DNA of 64,000 nucleotides from Proteobacteria bacterium SG_bin9 (GCA_002083525.1 LWDM01000012.1:79322-143321), one strand, 5' to 3'; counted from the first letter of the stretch, positions 1 to 10,304 are shown. Notes: generated by a model not told the origin, from the letters alone. Numbers and translations: made by a program.

Positions 1-736
<736 letters not shown>

Positions 737-854
737 GTGGGTTGCTCTTGCATAATCATGTTTGCCGCGCCAACGTGGGCTAATTTTTGCGCTTTGACCA
801 TCCTCTTTCGAACGAGCAATCGGCAATTTTCTCCACTCGGCAGGCCGACAGTAC

Positions 855-2267
855 ATGTTGTTTTACGAGCCGCTTTTTTTGACGATTTTTCCCAGCATCT
901 ATGCCGCTTATTTGCTGACGCCCGGCGCCGACGCGCGAAAATGGATTCTGCTCGCTGCCAGCGCGCTGTTCTATGTTTGGGGTGAGCCGGCGTTCGTCGT
1001 CATTCTGCTGATCTCGACCGCCATCGATTACGGCTTGTCGTTCTATCTCAGCGAACCAACCGGCAGAAGGATACGCATCCTGGCGCTGTCCGCCGGTGTC
1101 ATCCAAAACCTCGGTATTCTGATTGTCTACAAGTACGCCGACTTCCTGATCCAGACGCTCAACACAGCTCTGTTGCCGCTTGATGTCACGCCGCTTCCGC
1201 TGCTGCGCCTGGCGCTGCCAATCGGCATCTCGTTCGTGGTGTTCGAGAAGATTACCTACCTCGTCGATACGAATCGCGGGATTTCCAAACCCGCGGAACG
1301 CTTCGCCGACTATTGTCTGTTCGTCCTGTTCTTTCCCAAGCTGCTCGCCGGTCCCATCCTCAAATACCATGAGATGAAGGACCAGATCGCATCGCCGCCG
1401 CCCGCATCCTGGAGCGGGTTTTTGGGCGGGTTCCTGCGGTTCACGCGCGGCCTGATCCGCAAGCTGTTGATCGCCGATCCGCTCGGAAACTTCGCCAATC
1501 AGGTGTTCGCCGCAGATCCGTCGGGCCTTGCGGCAAGCACCGCCTGGCTCGGTCTGGCTGCTTTCACCATCCAGATCTATTTCGACTTTGCCGGCTATTC
1601 CGACATGGCAATCGGGCTCGCCCGCATGATGGGCTTCGAGTTGAAGGAGAACTTCAACAGTCCCTACGCATCGCAGTCGATCACCGAATTCTGGAGACGA
1701 TGGCATATTTCGCTGACCACATGGATCCGCGACTACCTTTACGCGCCACTCGGCGGCAATCGCCGCGGCATGGCTCGTACCTACATCAATCTCTGGGTTT
1801 GCTTCCTACTGTCCGGCCTGTGGCACGGTGCGGGGTGGAACTTTATCCTGTGGGGAGCCTACAACGGCCTGTTTCTGGTTCTGGACCGGTTGTTCTTGCT
1901 CGCATGGCTTCGGCGTTGCGGACGGGTTCTGGCCACGTCGATCACGCTTTTCATCGTCATGATCGGCTGGGCGATCTTCCGCTCGGAATCGTTGAGTCAC
2001 CTGGAGCCGTTTCTCAAATCGTTGTTCGGGCTAACCAGTGGCGCAATACGGATCGATGCGTCGATCGAAGTCGCCACGACCTTGATCGCTGGTGCGATGA
2101 TTTCGCTGATCCCCGCAACGCCCATCCTGGCTCGCGTCCAAGACTGGTACGCCGGACGTCCATGGGCAAGGGAGGTCGCCGCCGCAGGCGCTTTGCTGCT
2201 GTATGTTGTCGCGGTCGCACGGGCGATCGCCGCGCCGTTCCAGCCGTTCATTTATTTCAGGTTCTAG
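855..2267 (+). CDS. MBOAT-family membrane O-acyltransferase (AlgI-like)
   Basis: A 470-residue polytopic inner-membrane protein of the MBOAT family. Relatives such as AlgI pass acetyl groups across the membrane to periplasmic acetyltransferases that decorate exopolysaccharides. Hydrophobic segments run the whole length. The conserved FFPKLLAGPI and FAGYSDMAIG stretches and the family histidine in SGLWHGAGWNFILWG (His about 324) are present. Its stop is four bases before the next gene, an AlgX/AlgJ-like protein, the usual partner, so the two form one transcription unit. No glycosyltransferase or polymer synthase lies nearby, so the acetylated polymer is unknown. Family assignment is strong; substrate is inferred only. 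Confidence 0.92.
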   Translation: MLFYEPLFLTIFPSIYAAYLLTPGADARKWILLAASALFYVWGEPAFVVILLISTAIDYGLSFYLSEPTGRRIRILALSAGVIQNLGILIVYKYADFLIQTLNTALLPLDVTPLPLLRLALPIGISFVVFEKITYLVDTNRGISKPAERFADYCLFVLFFPKLLAGPILKYHEMKDQIASPPPASWSGFLGGFLRFTRGLIRKLLIADPLGNFANQVFAADPSGLAASTAWLGLAAFTIQIYFDFAGYSDMAIGLARMMGFELKENFNSPYASQSITEFWRRWHISLTTWIRDYLYAPLGGNRRGMARTYINLWVCFLLSGLWHGAGWNFILWGAYNGLFLVLDRLFLLAWLRRCGRVLATSITLFIVMIGWAIFRSESLSHLEPFLKSLFGLTSGAIRIDASIEVATTLIAGAMISLIPATPILARVQDWYAGRPWAREVAAAGALLLYVVAVARAIAAPFQPFIYFRF

Positions 2268-2271
2268 CACG

Positions 2272-3462
2272 ATGAACCGATTGTCACTTCGTCCCTGGCC
2301 ACTCCTCCGCCTGCTCGCAGCTCTGGCGCTTGTCGCCGTGCCGATTCTCACGTTCTGGAATCTGCATTTAATCAACAAGGGCCGTCGTCCGATTACATTC
2401 GCCCAACCGCTCGTCGGAGTTACGCTTAATCAAAAGATCGAGTGGTCTTGGCAAGCTTTCCTCAAGGGCGACCTACAGAAAGCCATATCCGAACGGGTCA
2501 TCGAGGCCATTCCAACCCGCTATTTTCTGGTTCGGCTCAACAACGAATTGCGCTTTCGCTTTTTTGACGAACCATCGATACCCGACTTGTTTATCGGAGC
2601 AGGCCGGCAACTCAGCGCAAAAACATACTTGAACGAGTACTGCCAGCGCAGGTCGGGGCTCGCCAAAGAGCGGGCGGAAACCGTTCTTCCCGCCCTCCTC
2701 CAAATTCAGAGCCACTATCAAGCCAATAATGCCGTCTTCATCTATCTGATCACGCCATCGAAGATCGCTCATCTTCCGCAGCATTTTGTCGATCGCTGGC
2801 CATGCCGCAGCTCCGAGGCCGAGCGTGCGGGGTTTGTCCCGGAGTACGTCGCCTATCTGCGCGCAAAAGGAATTATCGTCGTCGACGCCGCAGGTCTGGT
2901 TCACGGACTGAAGACCGCATTGAAAACGGACTTGTTCCCACCCGGCGGCATTCACTGGGATCAATTGGGAGCGGGCAACGCGATGCTCGCCGTCGTGGAT
3001 GAAATCAACCGCCAAGCACAAACCGCTTTGGTCGCTCGGCCGTCACTCACCTATTCAAAGTCCAGCGACATTCCCCCGACGGACCGCGATCTCGCGGAGC
3101 TGATGAACGTGCTATGGCCGCCGATCGACTACAAGATTCCCCGGGTCCAGTTCCAGCGCGAGCGTCCATGCAGCGGCCGCCCGGAGCAAACCATAAAAGC
3201 GGCGATCGTCGGCAGCAGTTTCTCCAATACGATCGCAGAACAGCTCATCGAGGGCACATGCCTGACGAACTTGAGGTTGTTCTTTTATCTCATGCTTGAG
3301 ACCTATGGCGGGTCACCCTTCCGGGTCTTGCAGAAAAACCCCACGAACGCGGACCTCGACAGTCTCCGCCATGTGCAGATCATGATTATGGAAGAGAACG
3401 AGTCGTTTGCCGGTCAATCGAACTTCATCGAAGCTCTGCGAAAGCTGATCGCAACACGTTAG
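2272..3462 (+). CDS. AlgX/AlgJ-like SGNH-type acetyltransferase
   Basis: A 396-residue protein with one N-terminal membrane anchor (about residues 9-31) and a periplasmic SGNH-hydrolase-like domain. It is expected to take acetyl groups delivered by the upstream MBOAT protein and put them on a polysaccharide. Visible family features are the central ITPSKIAHLP segment, the GGIHWDQLG histidine motif and the VGSSFS serine motif. The Asp of the usual Asp-x-His pair seems to be replaced by Gly, which may matter for catalysis. ATG at 2272 is preferred over an upstream in-frame ATG that lies inside the MBOAT gene. By eye this pair is somewhat lower in GC than the genes downstream. Confidence 0.82.
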   Translation: MNRLSLRPWPLLRLLAALALVAVPILTFWNLHLINKGRRPITFAQPLVGVTLNQKIEWSWQAFLKGDLQKAISERVIEAIPTRYFLVRLNNELRFRFFDEPSIPDLFIGAGRQLSAKTYLNEYCQRRSGLAKERAETVLPALLQIQSHYQANNAVFIYLITPSKIAHLPQHFVDRWPCRSSEAERAGFVPEYVAYLRAKGIIVVDAAGLVHGLKTALKTDLFPPGGIHWDQLGAGNAMLAVVDEINRQAQTALVARPSLTYSKSSDIPPTDRDLAELMNVLWPPIDYKIPRVQFQRERPCSGRPEQTIKAAIVGSSFSNTIAEQLIEGTCLTNLRLFFYLMLETYGGSPFRVLQKNPTNADLDSLRHVQIMIMEENESFAGQSNFIEALRKLIATR

Positions 3463-3562
3463 GCTCAAGTTTCGGGACTGTGGTAGCCGTCCGGAAACGA
3501 GGCATCTATGTCCTTGGACCGTGTGCGGGCTGCAACCATACTGCGGGGACCTGGAGACATCC

Positions 3563-3871
3563 ATGCTGAAGCTGCACCCCAACTGCGAATACTGCGACAA
3601 GAGTTTGCCGCCGGCGGCGACCGACGCGATGATCTGTACCTACGAGTGCACGTTCTGCGCGGATTGCGTCGAGACGCAATTATTGAACGTCTGCCCGAAC
3701 TGCGGCGGCGGGTTTGTGCCGCGGCCGATCCGCCCATCGACGGAACGGCGCAAGGGTGTCGGCCTGCCGCGGCATCCGGCTTCGACCGAGCGCAAACATC
3801 TGAAGTACGGCAAGGATGACGTCGCGGCTTTCGTCGCGACTGTGCGTGACATCCCACCGCACGAACGTTGA
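3563..3871 (+). CDS. DUF1272-type small cysteine-rich protein
   Basis: A 102-residue protein with a compact cysteine-rich N-terminal half: CEYC, CTFCADC and CPNCG pairs that would bind zinc in a ribbon or knuckle fold. It matches the DUF1272 family of small proteins, whose function is not known. The C-terminal half is basic and lacks recognised motifs. The start is placed at the ATG before LKLHPNCEYC because the family begins there; an in-frame ATG 42 bases upstream is less likely. It converges on the HerA-like gene with only four bases between the stop codons. A DNA- or protein-binding role is possible but not shown. Confidence 0.8.
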   Translation: MLKLHPNCEYCDKSLPPAATDAMICTYECTFCADCVETQLLNVCPNCGGGFVPRPIRPSTERRKGVGLPRHPASTERKHLKYGKDDVAAFVATVRDIPPHER

Positions 3872-3875
3872 AATC

Positions 3876-5510
3876 TTACCTGCGCAGCAATCCGCCGAGC
3901 GCGCCGCGCACGATCGTGCGGCCGATCGATCCGCCGACCGAGCCGCCAACGGACCTGCCGATCTTCGCCGCCGCGCCGCCGATCACCGTGTTGGTCACCG
4001 AGCGGGTCAGATCGCGCGCGATCACCTGACCCGTGGTCAGCTTCGTCCCGCGCGGCCGGCTGGTGCCGAAGATGATGCCGAGGATGTTGGCAAGCTTGTC
4101 GAGCACACCAGCCGGAGCCGGAGCGGGCGTGCCGGGATCGACTCCTTCCGTGCCAACCGGTGCTGCGGTTTCGGTCAGACGTTTGTGCAGCATCTCATAG
4201 GCTGACTCGGAATCGATCGCCTTGTCGTACTTCCCCTTCACCGGGCTCTTGGCCAGGATCGCCTTGCGCTCTTCGGGCGTGATCGGCCCCATGCGCGCCG
4301 TCGGCGGCCGGATGAACACACGCTCGACCATGGTCGGCGTGCCGTTGCCTTCGAGGAACGACACCAGCGCCTCGCCCTTGCCGAGTTCGGTGATGACCTT
4401 CGCCGTATCGAGCTTCGGGTTCGGACGGAAGGTCTGCGCGGCGGCGGCGACCGCCTTCTGGTCGCGCGGCGTAAAGGCGCGCAACGCATGCTGCACGCGG
4501 TTACCGAGCTGCGCCAGGACGCGGTCCGGCACGTCGATCGGGTTCTGCGTCACGAAATAAACGCCGACGCCCTTGGAGCGGATCAGGCGCACCACCTGCT
4601 CGATCTTGTCGAGCAGCGCCTTGGGAGCGTCGGTAAACAGCAGATGCGCTTCGTCGAAGAAGAACACGAGCTTCGGTTTCGGCGGATCGCCGGCCTCCGG
4701 CAGTTCCTCGAACAGTTCCGACAGCATCCAGAGCAGGAAGGTCGCGTAAAGCCGCGGGCTCGACATCAGCTTGTCCGCGGCGAGGATGTTGATCATGCCC
4801 CGGCCGTCCTTGTCGGTCCGCATGAAGTCCTTCAGCTGCAGCGCCGGTTCACCGAAGAAGTTCTCGCCACCCTGGTTTTCCAAGACCAGAAGCTGGCGCT
4901 GGATCGTGCCGATGGTCTGCTTGGTGACGTTGCCGAATTTCTGGGCGGCCGCCTTGATATCGGCCAGCCCGTCGCCGCCGCCAGCGTCCTCACCCTTCTT
5001 CTTTTTGTCGGCGGGCGAGATCGCATCGAGAATGGCTCGCAGATCCTTGAAGTCGAGCAGCGGGAAACCTTCCTCGTCGGCAATCTTGAAGGCAACGTTG
5101 AGCACACCCTCCTGCACGTCGTTGAGGTCAAGCATTCGCGCCAACAGCAACGGTCCTATTTCCGAGACGGTTGCCCGCACCGGATGGCCTTGCTCGCCGA
5201 AAACGTCCCAGAACACCGTCGAGAACTCATCCGGCTGGAAATCGAGGTCCATATCCTTGGCGCGCTTGAGGATGAAGTCCTTCGGCTCGCCCATTGCTGC
5301 AATGCCGGAAAGGTCGCCTTTGATGTCGGCTGCGAAAACCGGCACACCCGCTCGCGCAAATCCCTCGGCCATGATCTGCAGAGAGACTGTCTTGCCGGTT
5401 CCGGTCGCGCCTGTTGCAAGTCCGTGGCGATTGGCAAGGCCAAGCGTGAGCCAGGCGGTTTCTTCGCCCTTGCCGATGAAAACCTTTTCCGCGGTATCGC
5501 TATTCGACAT
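3876..5510 (-). CDS. HerA-like ATPase (DUF853 family)
   Basis: A 544-residue cytoplasmic P-loop ATPase related to the HerA/FtsK translocases. Walker A is GATGTGKT at residues 34-41, Walker B is KLVFFFDEAHLLF near the middle, and an arginine-finger region follows (FVTQNPIDVPDRVLAQLGNRVQHALR). The C-terminal tail is Gly/Arg-rich. Members of this family are usually stand-alone genes; the NurA nuclease that partners true HerA is absent here, and the physiological role is not established. ATG at 5508-5510 is chosen because an AGGA site precedes it; the longer in-frame version adds 23 unlikely residues. Confidence 0.9.
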   Translation of the reverse strand: MSNSDTAEKVFIGKGEETAWLTLGLANRHGLATGATGTGKTVSLQIMAEGFARAGVPVFAADIKGDLSGIAAMGEPKDFILKRAKDMDLDFQPDEFSTVFWDVFGEQGHPVRATVSEIGPLLLARMLDLNDVQEGVLNVAFKIADEEGFPLLDFKDLRAILDAISPADKKKKGEDAGGGDGLADIKAAAQKFGNVTKQTIGTIQRQLLVLENQGGENFFGEPALQLKDFMRTDKDGRGMINILAADKLMSSPRLYATFLLWMLSELFEELPEAGDPPKPKLVFFFDEAHLLFTDAPKALLDKIEQVVRLIRSKGVGVYFVTQNPIDVPDRVLAQLGNRVQHALRAFTPRDQKAVAAAAQTFRPNPKLDTAKVITELGKGEALVSFLEGNGTPTMVERVFIRPPTARMGPITPEERKAILAKSPVKGKYDKAIDSESAYEMLHKRLTETAAPVGTEGVDPGTPAPAPAGVLDKLANILGIIFGTSRPRGTKLTTGQVIARDLTRSVTNTVIGGAAAKIGRSVGGSVGGSIGRTIVRGALGGLLRR

Positions 5511-6125
5511 CGAAATATCCTGGTCTGTCTTTCGAAACTCGGATCGCATCCGCTCACCGCATGCGATCATCGTCAGCATATGCCACCATCGGCGGCGCCA
5601 TCATACGCGATCTTGAAAACCGATTGAACCGGCCATTGCGCCCGCTTTGGCATTCAATAACGAAATCAAATGCTCCGTGACGATCGGCATCCTTGCAAGC
5701 ATTCCAAACAATGGAAGCTGCCGACCGCGAACCGCAGTGCAACTTCGCCGTTGTCAATGCGGTGATCTTGCATTGCTGCAACACTCGCCTGTGATCGCCG
5801 ACAAATGGAACGTGTCCGCTTCTGATCGCTTGTAATTGCCACGGCGAACGCTCAAGATGATTTTGAGGATAGCCGGCGTCAGCCGGTGGGGTTGGGTACA
5901 ATGCGACACATTATCGATCGGCTGATCGGCTTGATCAGCGCCGGATGTTCTGTCCTTGCACGGACAATCGATCCCCGGCAGGAATTTTTCAGAGCGAACG
6001 ATGTAGCTGGTGAACTTTACGTGCCCATCCGCGACGAACGGTCGGATGGGCGCAACCGGTGGAATAGTTGCTGAGGCCACGAGCCCGCTTCACCCGCCGC
6101 GACAACCAGCTTGCTTTCGAGTCCC
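5511..6125. other. intergenic region without a convincing gene
   Basis: About 600 bases between the divergent HerA-like and DUF4332-like genes. Open frames of 60-115 codons exist on both strands, but none has a recognisable domain, a good ribosome site or a signal peptide. The middle is less GC-rich than the flanks, as expected for a promoter region. No tRNA, long inverted repeat or insertion-sequence end was seen. Confidence 0.5.
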
Positions 6126-6533
6126 ATGACATACCCGCTCTCCAAGATTGATGGCCTGAGCCAGCAGGCAGCCGCCAAGCTCAAATCGATCGGCATCCGC
6201 ACCACCGAGGCGTTCCTTGAGGCCGCGCAAAGCGTCAAGGGCCGCAAGGAGCTGCATACCCAGACCGGGATCAGCGAAAAGCTGCTGCTCGATTGGGCCA
6301 ACAAGGCCGACTACATGCGGATCCGTGGCATCGGCACCGGCAAGACCGAACTTCTGCGCGCTGCCGGCGTGACCACCGTGCGCGAACTGGCCATGCGCAA
6401 CCCTGCCCGCCTCGCCCAGGCGATGAAAGATGCCAACACCAGGCGGAAGCTGGTGGATGTGCTGCCGTCGCAGCGCTCGGTCGAGCAGTTGATCGACCGC
6501 GCCAAGAAGCTGCCGCCGAAGATCACTTATTGA
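6126..6533 (+). CDS. DUF4332-like helix-hairpin-helix protein
   Basis: A 135-residue cytoplasmic protein that matches the DUF4332 type. It carries two helix-hairpin-helix-like units: IDGLSQQAAAKLKSIGI near residue 8 and IRGIGTGKTELLRAAGV near residue 68. Each is followed by a helix resembling those of ribosomal and DNA-repair HhH proteins. This suggests nucleic-acid binding, but no catalytic motif is seen and the family has no assigned function. It lies 73 bases before folP on the same strand and may be co-transcribed with the folate genes. The start at ATG 6126 fits the beginning of the conserved region. Confidence 0.75.
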   Translation: MTYPLSKIDGLSQQAAAKLKSIGIRTTEAFLEAAQSVKGRKELHTQTGISEKLLLDWANKADYMRIRGIGTGKTELLRAAGVTTVRELAMRNPARLAQAMKDANTRRKLVDVLPSQRSVEQLIDRAKKLPPKITY

Positions 6534-6606
6534 GACCCGTTCTGCCCACGCGCCCAAGGGCTTCCGCGCCTTGACTCCCCTGGTGGGACCGCGCAAAGCG
6601 ACCGCC

Positions 6607-7464
6607 ATGGCCAACCCGAAGCCTGCCGTAAGCTCATCTACGCGCCCCACCCATCCGGTGCTGCGGCCATTGTTTGCGCGGCCTTTTGCCGCCGTCATGG
6701 GTGTGCTGAACGTGACCCCGGACTCGTTCTCGGACGGCGGAGAATTCTTCGCGGCCGATAGCGCCGTTGCGCACGCGCAGGCGATGATCGCCGCCGGCGC
6801 CGACATCATCGATATCGGCGCGGAATCGACCCGGCCCTATGGCAACGCCAAGACCGTTTCGGCGGCTGAGGAGCGCGAGCGGCTTGAACCGATCCTCGCC
6901 GCCGTCGCCGAACTCGGCACGCCGGTGTCGATCGACACCATGAAGGCCGAGGTCGCCGACTGGGCGATCGGCCAGGGCGCCGGCATCGTCAACGACGTCT
7001 GGGGACTGCAGCGCGATCCGCAAATGGCAGCAGTAGTCGCCCGCCACGGCGTGCCGGTCGTCATCATGCACAATCGCGATGCTGCCGATCCGGCGAGCGA
7101 CATCGTCAAGGATATGATCGCGTTCTTCCGCCGCTCGCTTGCGGTCGCGGCGGAGGCCAGCATCCCCAACGCCAACATCGTGCTCGATCCGGGCATCGGC
7201 TTCGGCAAGACGCCGGAGCAGAGCATGGCCGCCCTCGCACGGCTTGATGAATTGATGGTGCTTGGTTACCCCTTGCTGGTCGGCGCGTCGCGCAAGCGCT
7301 TCATTGCCAGCGTCGCGCGATCCGAACCGCAGGAGCGGCTGGGCGGCTCGATCGCCGCGCATCTGCTCGCCGCCCAGAACGGCGCGAAGATTATTCGCGC
7401 CCATGACGTCGCCGAAACCGTTCAAGCGCTGCGCGTTGCCGCCGCCATCGAGGACAAGAGATAA
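6607..7464 (+). CDS. folP: dihydropteroate synthase
   Basis: FolP condenses 6-hydroxymethyl-7,8-dihydropterin pyrophosphate with p-aminobenzoate to give dihydropteroate, the sulfonamide-sensitive step of folate synthesis. The 285-residue protein shows the full signature: MGVLNVTPDSFSDGG, then DIGAESTRP, IVNDVWGLQ, IMHN, DPGIGFGKT and GASRKRFI near the C-terminus. The ATG at 6607 is used; an upstream in-frame start would add 12 residues without homology. It opens a tight folP-folB-folK cluster with gaps of 3 and 7 bases, so the three enzymes around the pterin branch are translated together. Confidence 0.96.
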   Translation: MANPKPAVSSSTRPTHPVLRPLFARPFAAVMGVLNVTPDSFSDGGEFFAADSAVAHAQAMIAAGADIIDIGAESTRPYGNAKTVSAAEERERLEPILAAVAELGTPVSIDTMKAEVADWAIGQGAGIVNDVWGLQRDPQMAAVVARHGVPVVIMHNRDAADPASDIVKDMIAFFRRSLAVAAEASIPNANIVLDPGIGFGKTPEQSMAALARLDELMVLGYPLLVGASRKRFIASVARSEPQERLGGSIAAHLLAAQNGAKIIRAHDVAETVQALRVAAAIEDKR

Positions 7465-7467
7465 GCG

Positions 7468-7833
7468 ATGACCGATACGATTTTCATCCATGGCATCGTG
7501 ATCCATGCCCGCCATGGCGTCATGGAGCATGAAGCCGAGGTCGGTCAGCGGTTCGTCGTCGATCTCGAACTGTCGTGCGACCTTGCCGAGTCGTCACGTA
7601 CCGACAAGCTCGCCGACACCGTGTCTTATTCCGACGTGGTCAAAGCTGCGACGTCGGCGTTTCGCGACGACAACTATAAACTGCTGGAGCGCGCGGCTGG
7701 CGCCGTCGCCGACGCCATCCTCGGCAAGTTCAGCCGCGTCAGCGCCGTCAAGGTCACGGTGCACAAACCGCACGCCCCGATCGCCGCGATCTTCGACGAC
7801 GTCGGCGTGATCCTGACGCGCACGCGCAGCTAG
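7468..7833 (+). CDS. folB: dihydroneopterin aldolase
   Basis: FolB converts dihydroneopterin to 6-hydroxymethyl-dihydropterin and glycolaldehyde, supplying the substrate for FolK. The 121-residue length is typical. Family features are IHGIVIHARHGVMEHEAEVGQRFVV at the N-terminus (given here only as a location, residues 8-32), the YSDVV segment, LLERAAGAVADAIL with the catalytic-pocket glutamate, and VTVHKPHAPI near the end, where the conserved lysine lies. The gene begins 3 bases after folP and ends 7 bases before folK, so it is almost certainly in the same transcript. Confidence 0.95.
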   Translation: MTDTIFIHGIVIHARHGVMEHEAEVGQRFVVDLELSCDLAESSRTDKLADTVSYSDVVKAATSAFRDDNYKLLERAAGAVADAILGKFSRVSAVKVTVHKPHAPIAAIFDDVGVILTRTRS

Positions 7834-7840
7834 CCCCGCA

Positions 7841-8332
7841 ATGGCCCGCGCCTTGATCGCACTGGGCGGCAATGTCGGCGATGTCCGCGCGACCTTCGCC
7901 AAGGCCATCCCGATGATCTGCGGCATGACGCAGGCTGCGCTCGTCGCCCGCTCGTCGGATTACGCAACGCCGCCGTGGGGCGACGAGCAGCAGGATCGTT
8001 TCATCAACGCCTGCATCGAGATCGATACGGCGCTCGACCCGCACGCGCTGCTGTTTGCACTTCATCGGGTCGAGACGAAGTTCGGCCGCGACCGCAAGAC
8101 CGAACGCCGCTGGGGTCCGCGTCCGCTCGACCTCGACATCATTGCCTACGATGACGCGCAGCTCGAGACGCCCGACCTCATCCTGCCGCACCCTCGCCTG
8201 TTCGAGCGGGCGTTCGTGCTGGTGCCGCTGGCCGAGATCGCGCCCACCCGGTCGATCGCCGGGAAGACCCCGGAACAAGCGCTAAAGGGGCTCGATACAG
8301 CCGGCATTGAACGTCTTCCTCCCTTGACCTGA
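7841..8332 (+). CDS. folK: 2-amino-4-hydroxy-6-hydroxymethyldihydropteridine pyrophosphokinase
   Basis: FolK (HPPK) moves pyrophosphate from ATP to hydroxymethyl-dihydropterin, producing the FolP substrate. The 163-residue protein opens with IALGGNVGD, contains the FINACIEI and LHRVETKFGRDR segments, and carries the diagnostic RWGPRPLDLDIIAYDD and LPHPRLFERAFVLVPLAEI motifs with the magnesium-binding aspartates. It is the last gene of the folate cluster; 99 bases separate it from the next gene on the same strand. Nothing unusual in length or motifs. Confidence 0.96.
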   Translation: MARALIALGGNVGDVRATFAKAIPMICGMTQAALVARSSDYATPPWGDEQQDRFINACIEIDTALDPHALLFALHRVETKFGRDRKTERRWGPRPLDLDIIAYDDAQLETPDLILPHPRLFERAFVLVPLAEIAPTRSIAGKTPEQALKGLDTAGIERLPPLT

Positions 8333-8431
8333 GCCGCCATTGGCGGAAAACAGCATCAGGGTAAGCCTAAGGCGGGGTTGGCATTTCATGCTTTTGCTGT
8401 CGAAACCGGCCCGGGAGATTTGAAGACCAAG

Positions 8432-10300
8432 ATGGCCAACGACACTGCATCCGAAGAGCTGCGCCTGGCAGCCGAATTCCCACCCGCAACCCGCGAGGCG
8501 TGGCTCAAGCTCGTCGATGGCGTTCTGAAAGGTGCGCCGTTCGAGAAGCTGACCAACAAGACCTATGACGGCCTGAAGATCGAGCCGATCTATCCGCGCA
8601 CTACCGATGCAAGCATCGTCGCTGGCCGCGGAGCGGCGCAGCCGTGGCAGATCATGCAGCGCGTCGATCATCCCGACCCGGCGCAAGCGAACGCGCAGGC
8701 GCTGCACGATCTCGAAAACGGCGCGTCCGGACTGACACTTGTGTTCACCGGCGGCAATGCCGCGCGAGGCACGGGGCTCGAGCCGACCGCGCTCGCGCGT
8801 GCGCTTGAAGATATCTATCTCGACGCGGGCATTGCCATCGAATTCGAGATCGGTCCGCAGTCGCGCATCGCCGTGCAACATTTCGCCGAGCTGCTGAAAG
8901 CGCGCGGCATTGCTCCGGCGAATGTCGAGGCCCGCTTCGGCTTGGATCCGATTGGCGCGGCCGCCGTGTGGGGATCGAGTCCCTATCCATGGGCCGAGAT
9001 CGCGCCTGTCCTCATCGGTGGCGTGAAGGCGTTCGCAGCGCTCGGCTTCAAGGGTCCGTTCGTCGCCGCCGACGGCCGCGTCATTCACGACGCGGGCGGC
9101 ACCGAAGCTCAGGAGCTGGCGTTCGTGCTCGCGTCCGCTGTCGCCTATCTGCGCGCGTTGGAGGCCGGTGGCATCGCGCTCGACGACGCAAGGTGCATGA
9201 TCTACGCGCGGCTCTCCGCCGACGCCGACCAGTTCCTGACCATGGCGAAGTTTCGGGCGCTGCGGCTGCTCTGGGCACGCGTGGAAGAAAGCTGCGGCCT
9301 GAAACCGGAGCCCCTCTTCATCGCTGCCGAAACCGCCTGGCGCATGCTGACCCAGCGCGATCCTAACGTGAACATGCTACGCGTCACCGGCGCGGTGTTC
9401 TCCGCTGGCCTTGGCGGCGCCAACAGCATCTGCGTGCTGCCGCACACGCTCGCGCTCGGCCTGCCCGATCCGTTTGCGCGCCGTGTCGCCCGCAACACGC
9501 AACTCATCCTGCTGGAGGAATCCAATCTCGCGAAGGTCGCCGACCCGGCCGCCGGTGCCGGCGGCATCGAGACGCTGACGCAGCAGCTTGCTGCAACAGC
9601 TTGGTCGCTGTTCCAGGAGATCGAGCGTGCCGGCGGCGCGTGGGCGGCGCTCGAACAAAACCTCATTCAGAAGAAGGTGGCCACCGCACGCGCTGAGCGC
9701 GACAAGAACATTGCCCGCCGCAAGGACGTGATGACCGGCGCCAGTGAGTTTCCGAACCTGCACGAAGACGTCCCTGAAGTTCTCGATGCCAAGCCGATCG
9801 GCCTCGCTCCCTACGGTGAGACAAAAATCAAGTTCGATGGACTCGCGCCGATCCGGCTCGCCGCGCCCTTCGAAGCGTTGCGCGACACATCGGACGCCAT
9901 TCTGAAAAGAACCGGCACGCGCCCGAAAGTGTTTCTTGCCAACCTCGGTACACCCGCCGACTTCACTGCCCGTGCGACCTTCGCGAAAAGCTTCTTCGAG
10001 ACCGGCGGCATCGAGGCCGTCGATACGCCGGGATTTGCCGATGCCGCGTCGCTTGCGGAAGCCTACAAGGCGTCCGATGCAGCGCTCGTCTGCCTCTGCT
10101 CGTCGGATGCGATGTATGCCGATCACGCGGCGGTATCTGCCAAGGCCCTTCAAGCGGCAGGCGCAAAGCATATCTATCTGGCTGGGCGTCCGGGTGATCG
10201 CGAAGCCGATTACAAGGCCGCCGGTATCTGCTCGTTCGTGTTTGCCGGCGGCGATGCGCTCGCCACGCTGCGCGATGCATACGAGAAGCTGAAGGCGTGA
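8432..10300 (+). CDS. mutA: methylmalonyl-CoA mutase small (beta) subunit
   Basis: A 622-residue non-catalytic partner of the B12-dependent mutase that interconverts (R)-methylmalonyl-CoA and succinyl-CoA in propionate metabolism. It has the mutase TIM-barrel (FPPATREAWL, QPWQIMQRVDHPD, NMLRVTGAVFSAGLGGANSI, RVARNTQLILLEESNL) and a cobalamin-domain-like C-terminus. As expected for the small subunit, the C-terminal domain lacks the Asp-x-His-x-x-Gly cobalamin ligand motif. The start at ATG 8432 is favoured by a GGGAG site upstream and by the family's start; an in-frame ATG at 8378 is possible. The large subunit lies downstream beyond one intervening gene. Confidence 0.93.
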   Translation: MANDTASEELRLAAEFPPATREAWLKLVDGVLKGAPFEKLTNKTYDGLKIEPIYPRTTDASIVAGRGAAQPWQIMQRVDHPDPAQANAQALHDLENGASGLTLVFTGGNAARGTGLEPTALARALEDIYLDAGIAIEFEIGPQSRIAVQHFAELLKARGIAPANVEARFGLDPIGAAAVWGSSPYPWAEIAPVLIGGVKAFAALGFKGPFVAADGRVIHDAGGTEAQELAFVLASAVAYLRALEAGGIALDDARCMIYARLSADADQFLTMAKFRALRLLWARVEESCGLKPEPLFIAAETAWRMLTQRDPNVNMLRVTGAVFSAGLGGANSICVLPHTLALGLPDPFARRVARNTQLILLEESNLAKVADPAAGAGGIETLTQQLAATAWSLFQEIERAGGAWAALEQNLIQKKVATARAERDKNIARRKDVMTGASEFPNLHEDVPEVLDAKPIGLAPYGETKIKFDGLAPIRLAAPFEALRDTSDAILKRTGTRPKVFLANLGTPADFTARATFAKSFFETGGIEAVDTPGFADAASLAEAYKASDAALVCLCSSDAMYADHAAVSAKALQAAGAKHIYLAGRPGDREADYKAAGICSFVFAGGDALATLRDAYEKLKA

Positions 10301-10304
10301 GCTG

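Noticed and set aside
3876..5510. HerA-NurA DNA-end processing or defence system
   Set aside because: No NurA, Sir2 or other defence partner gene is adjacent, and the DUF853 group is commonly a stand-alone gene.
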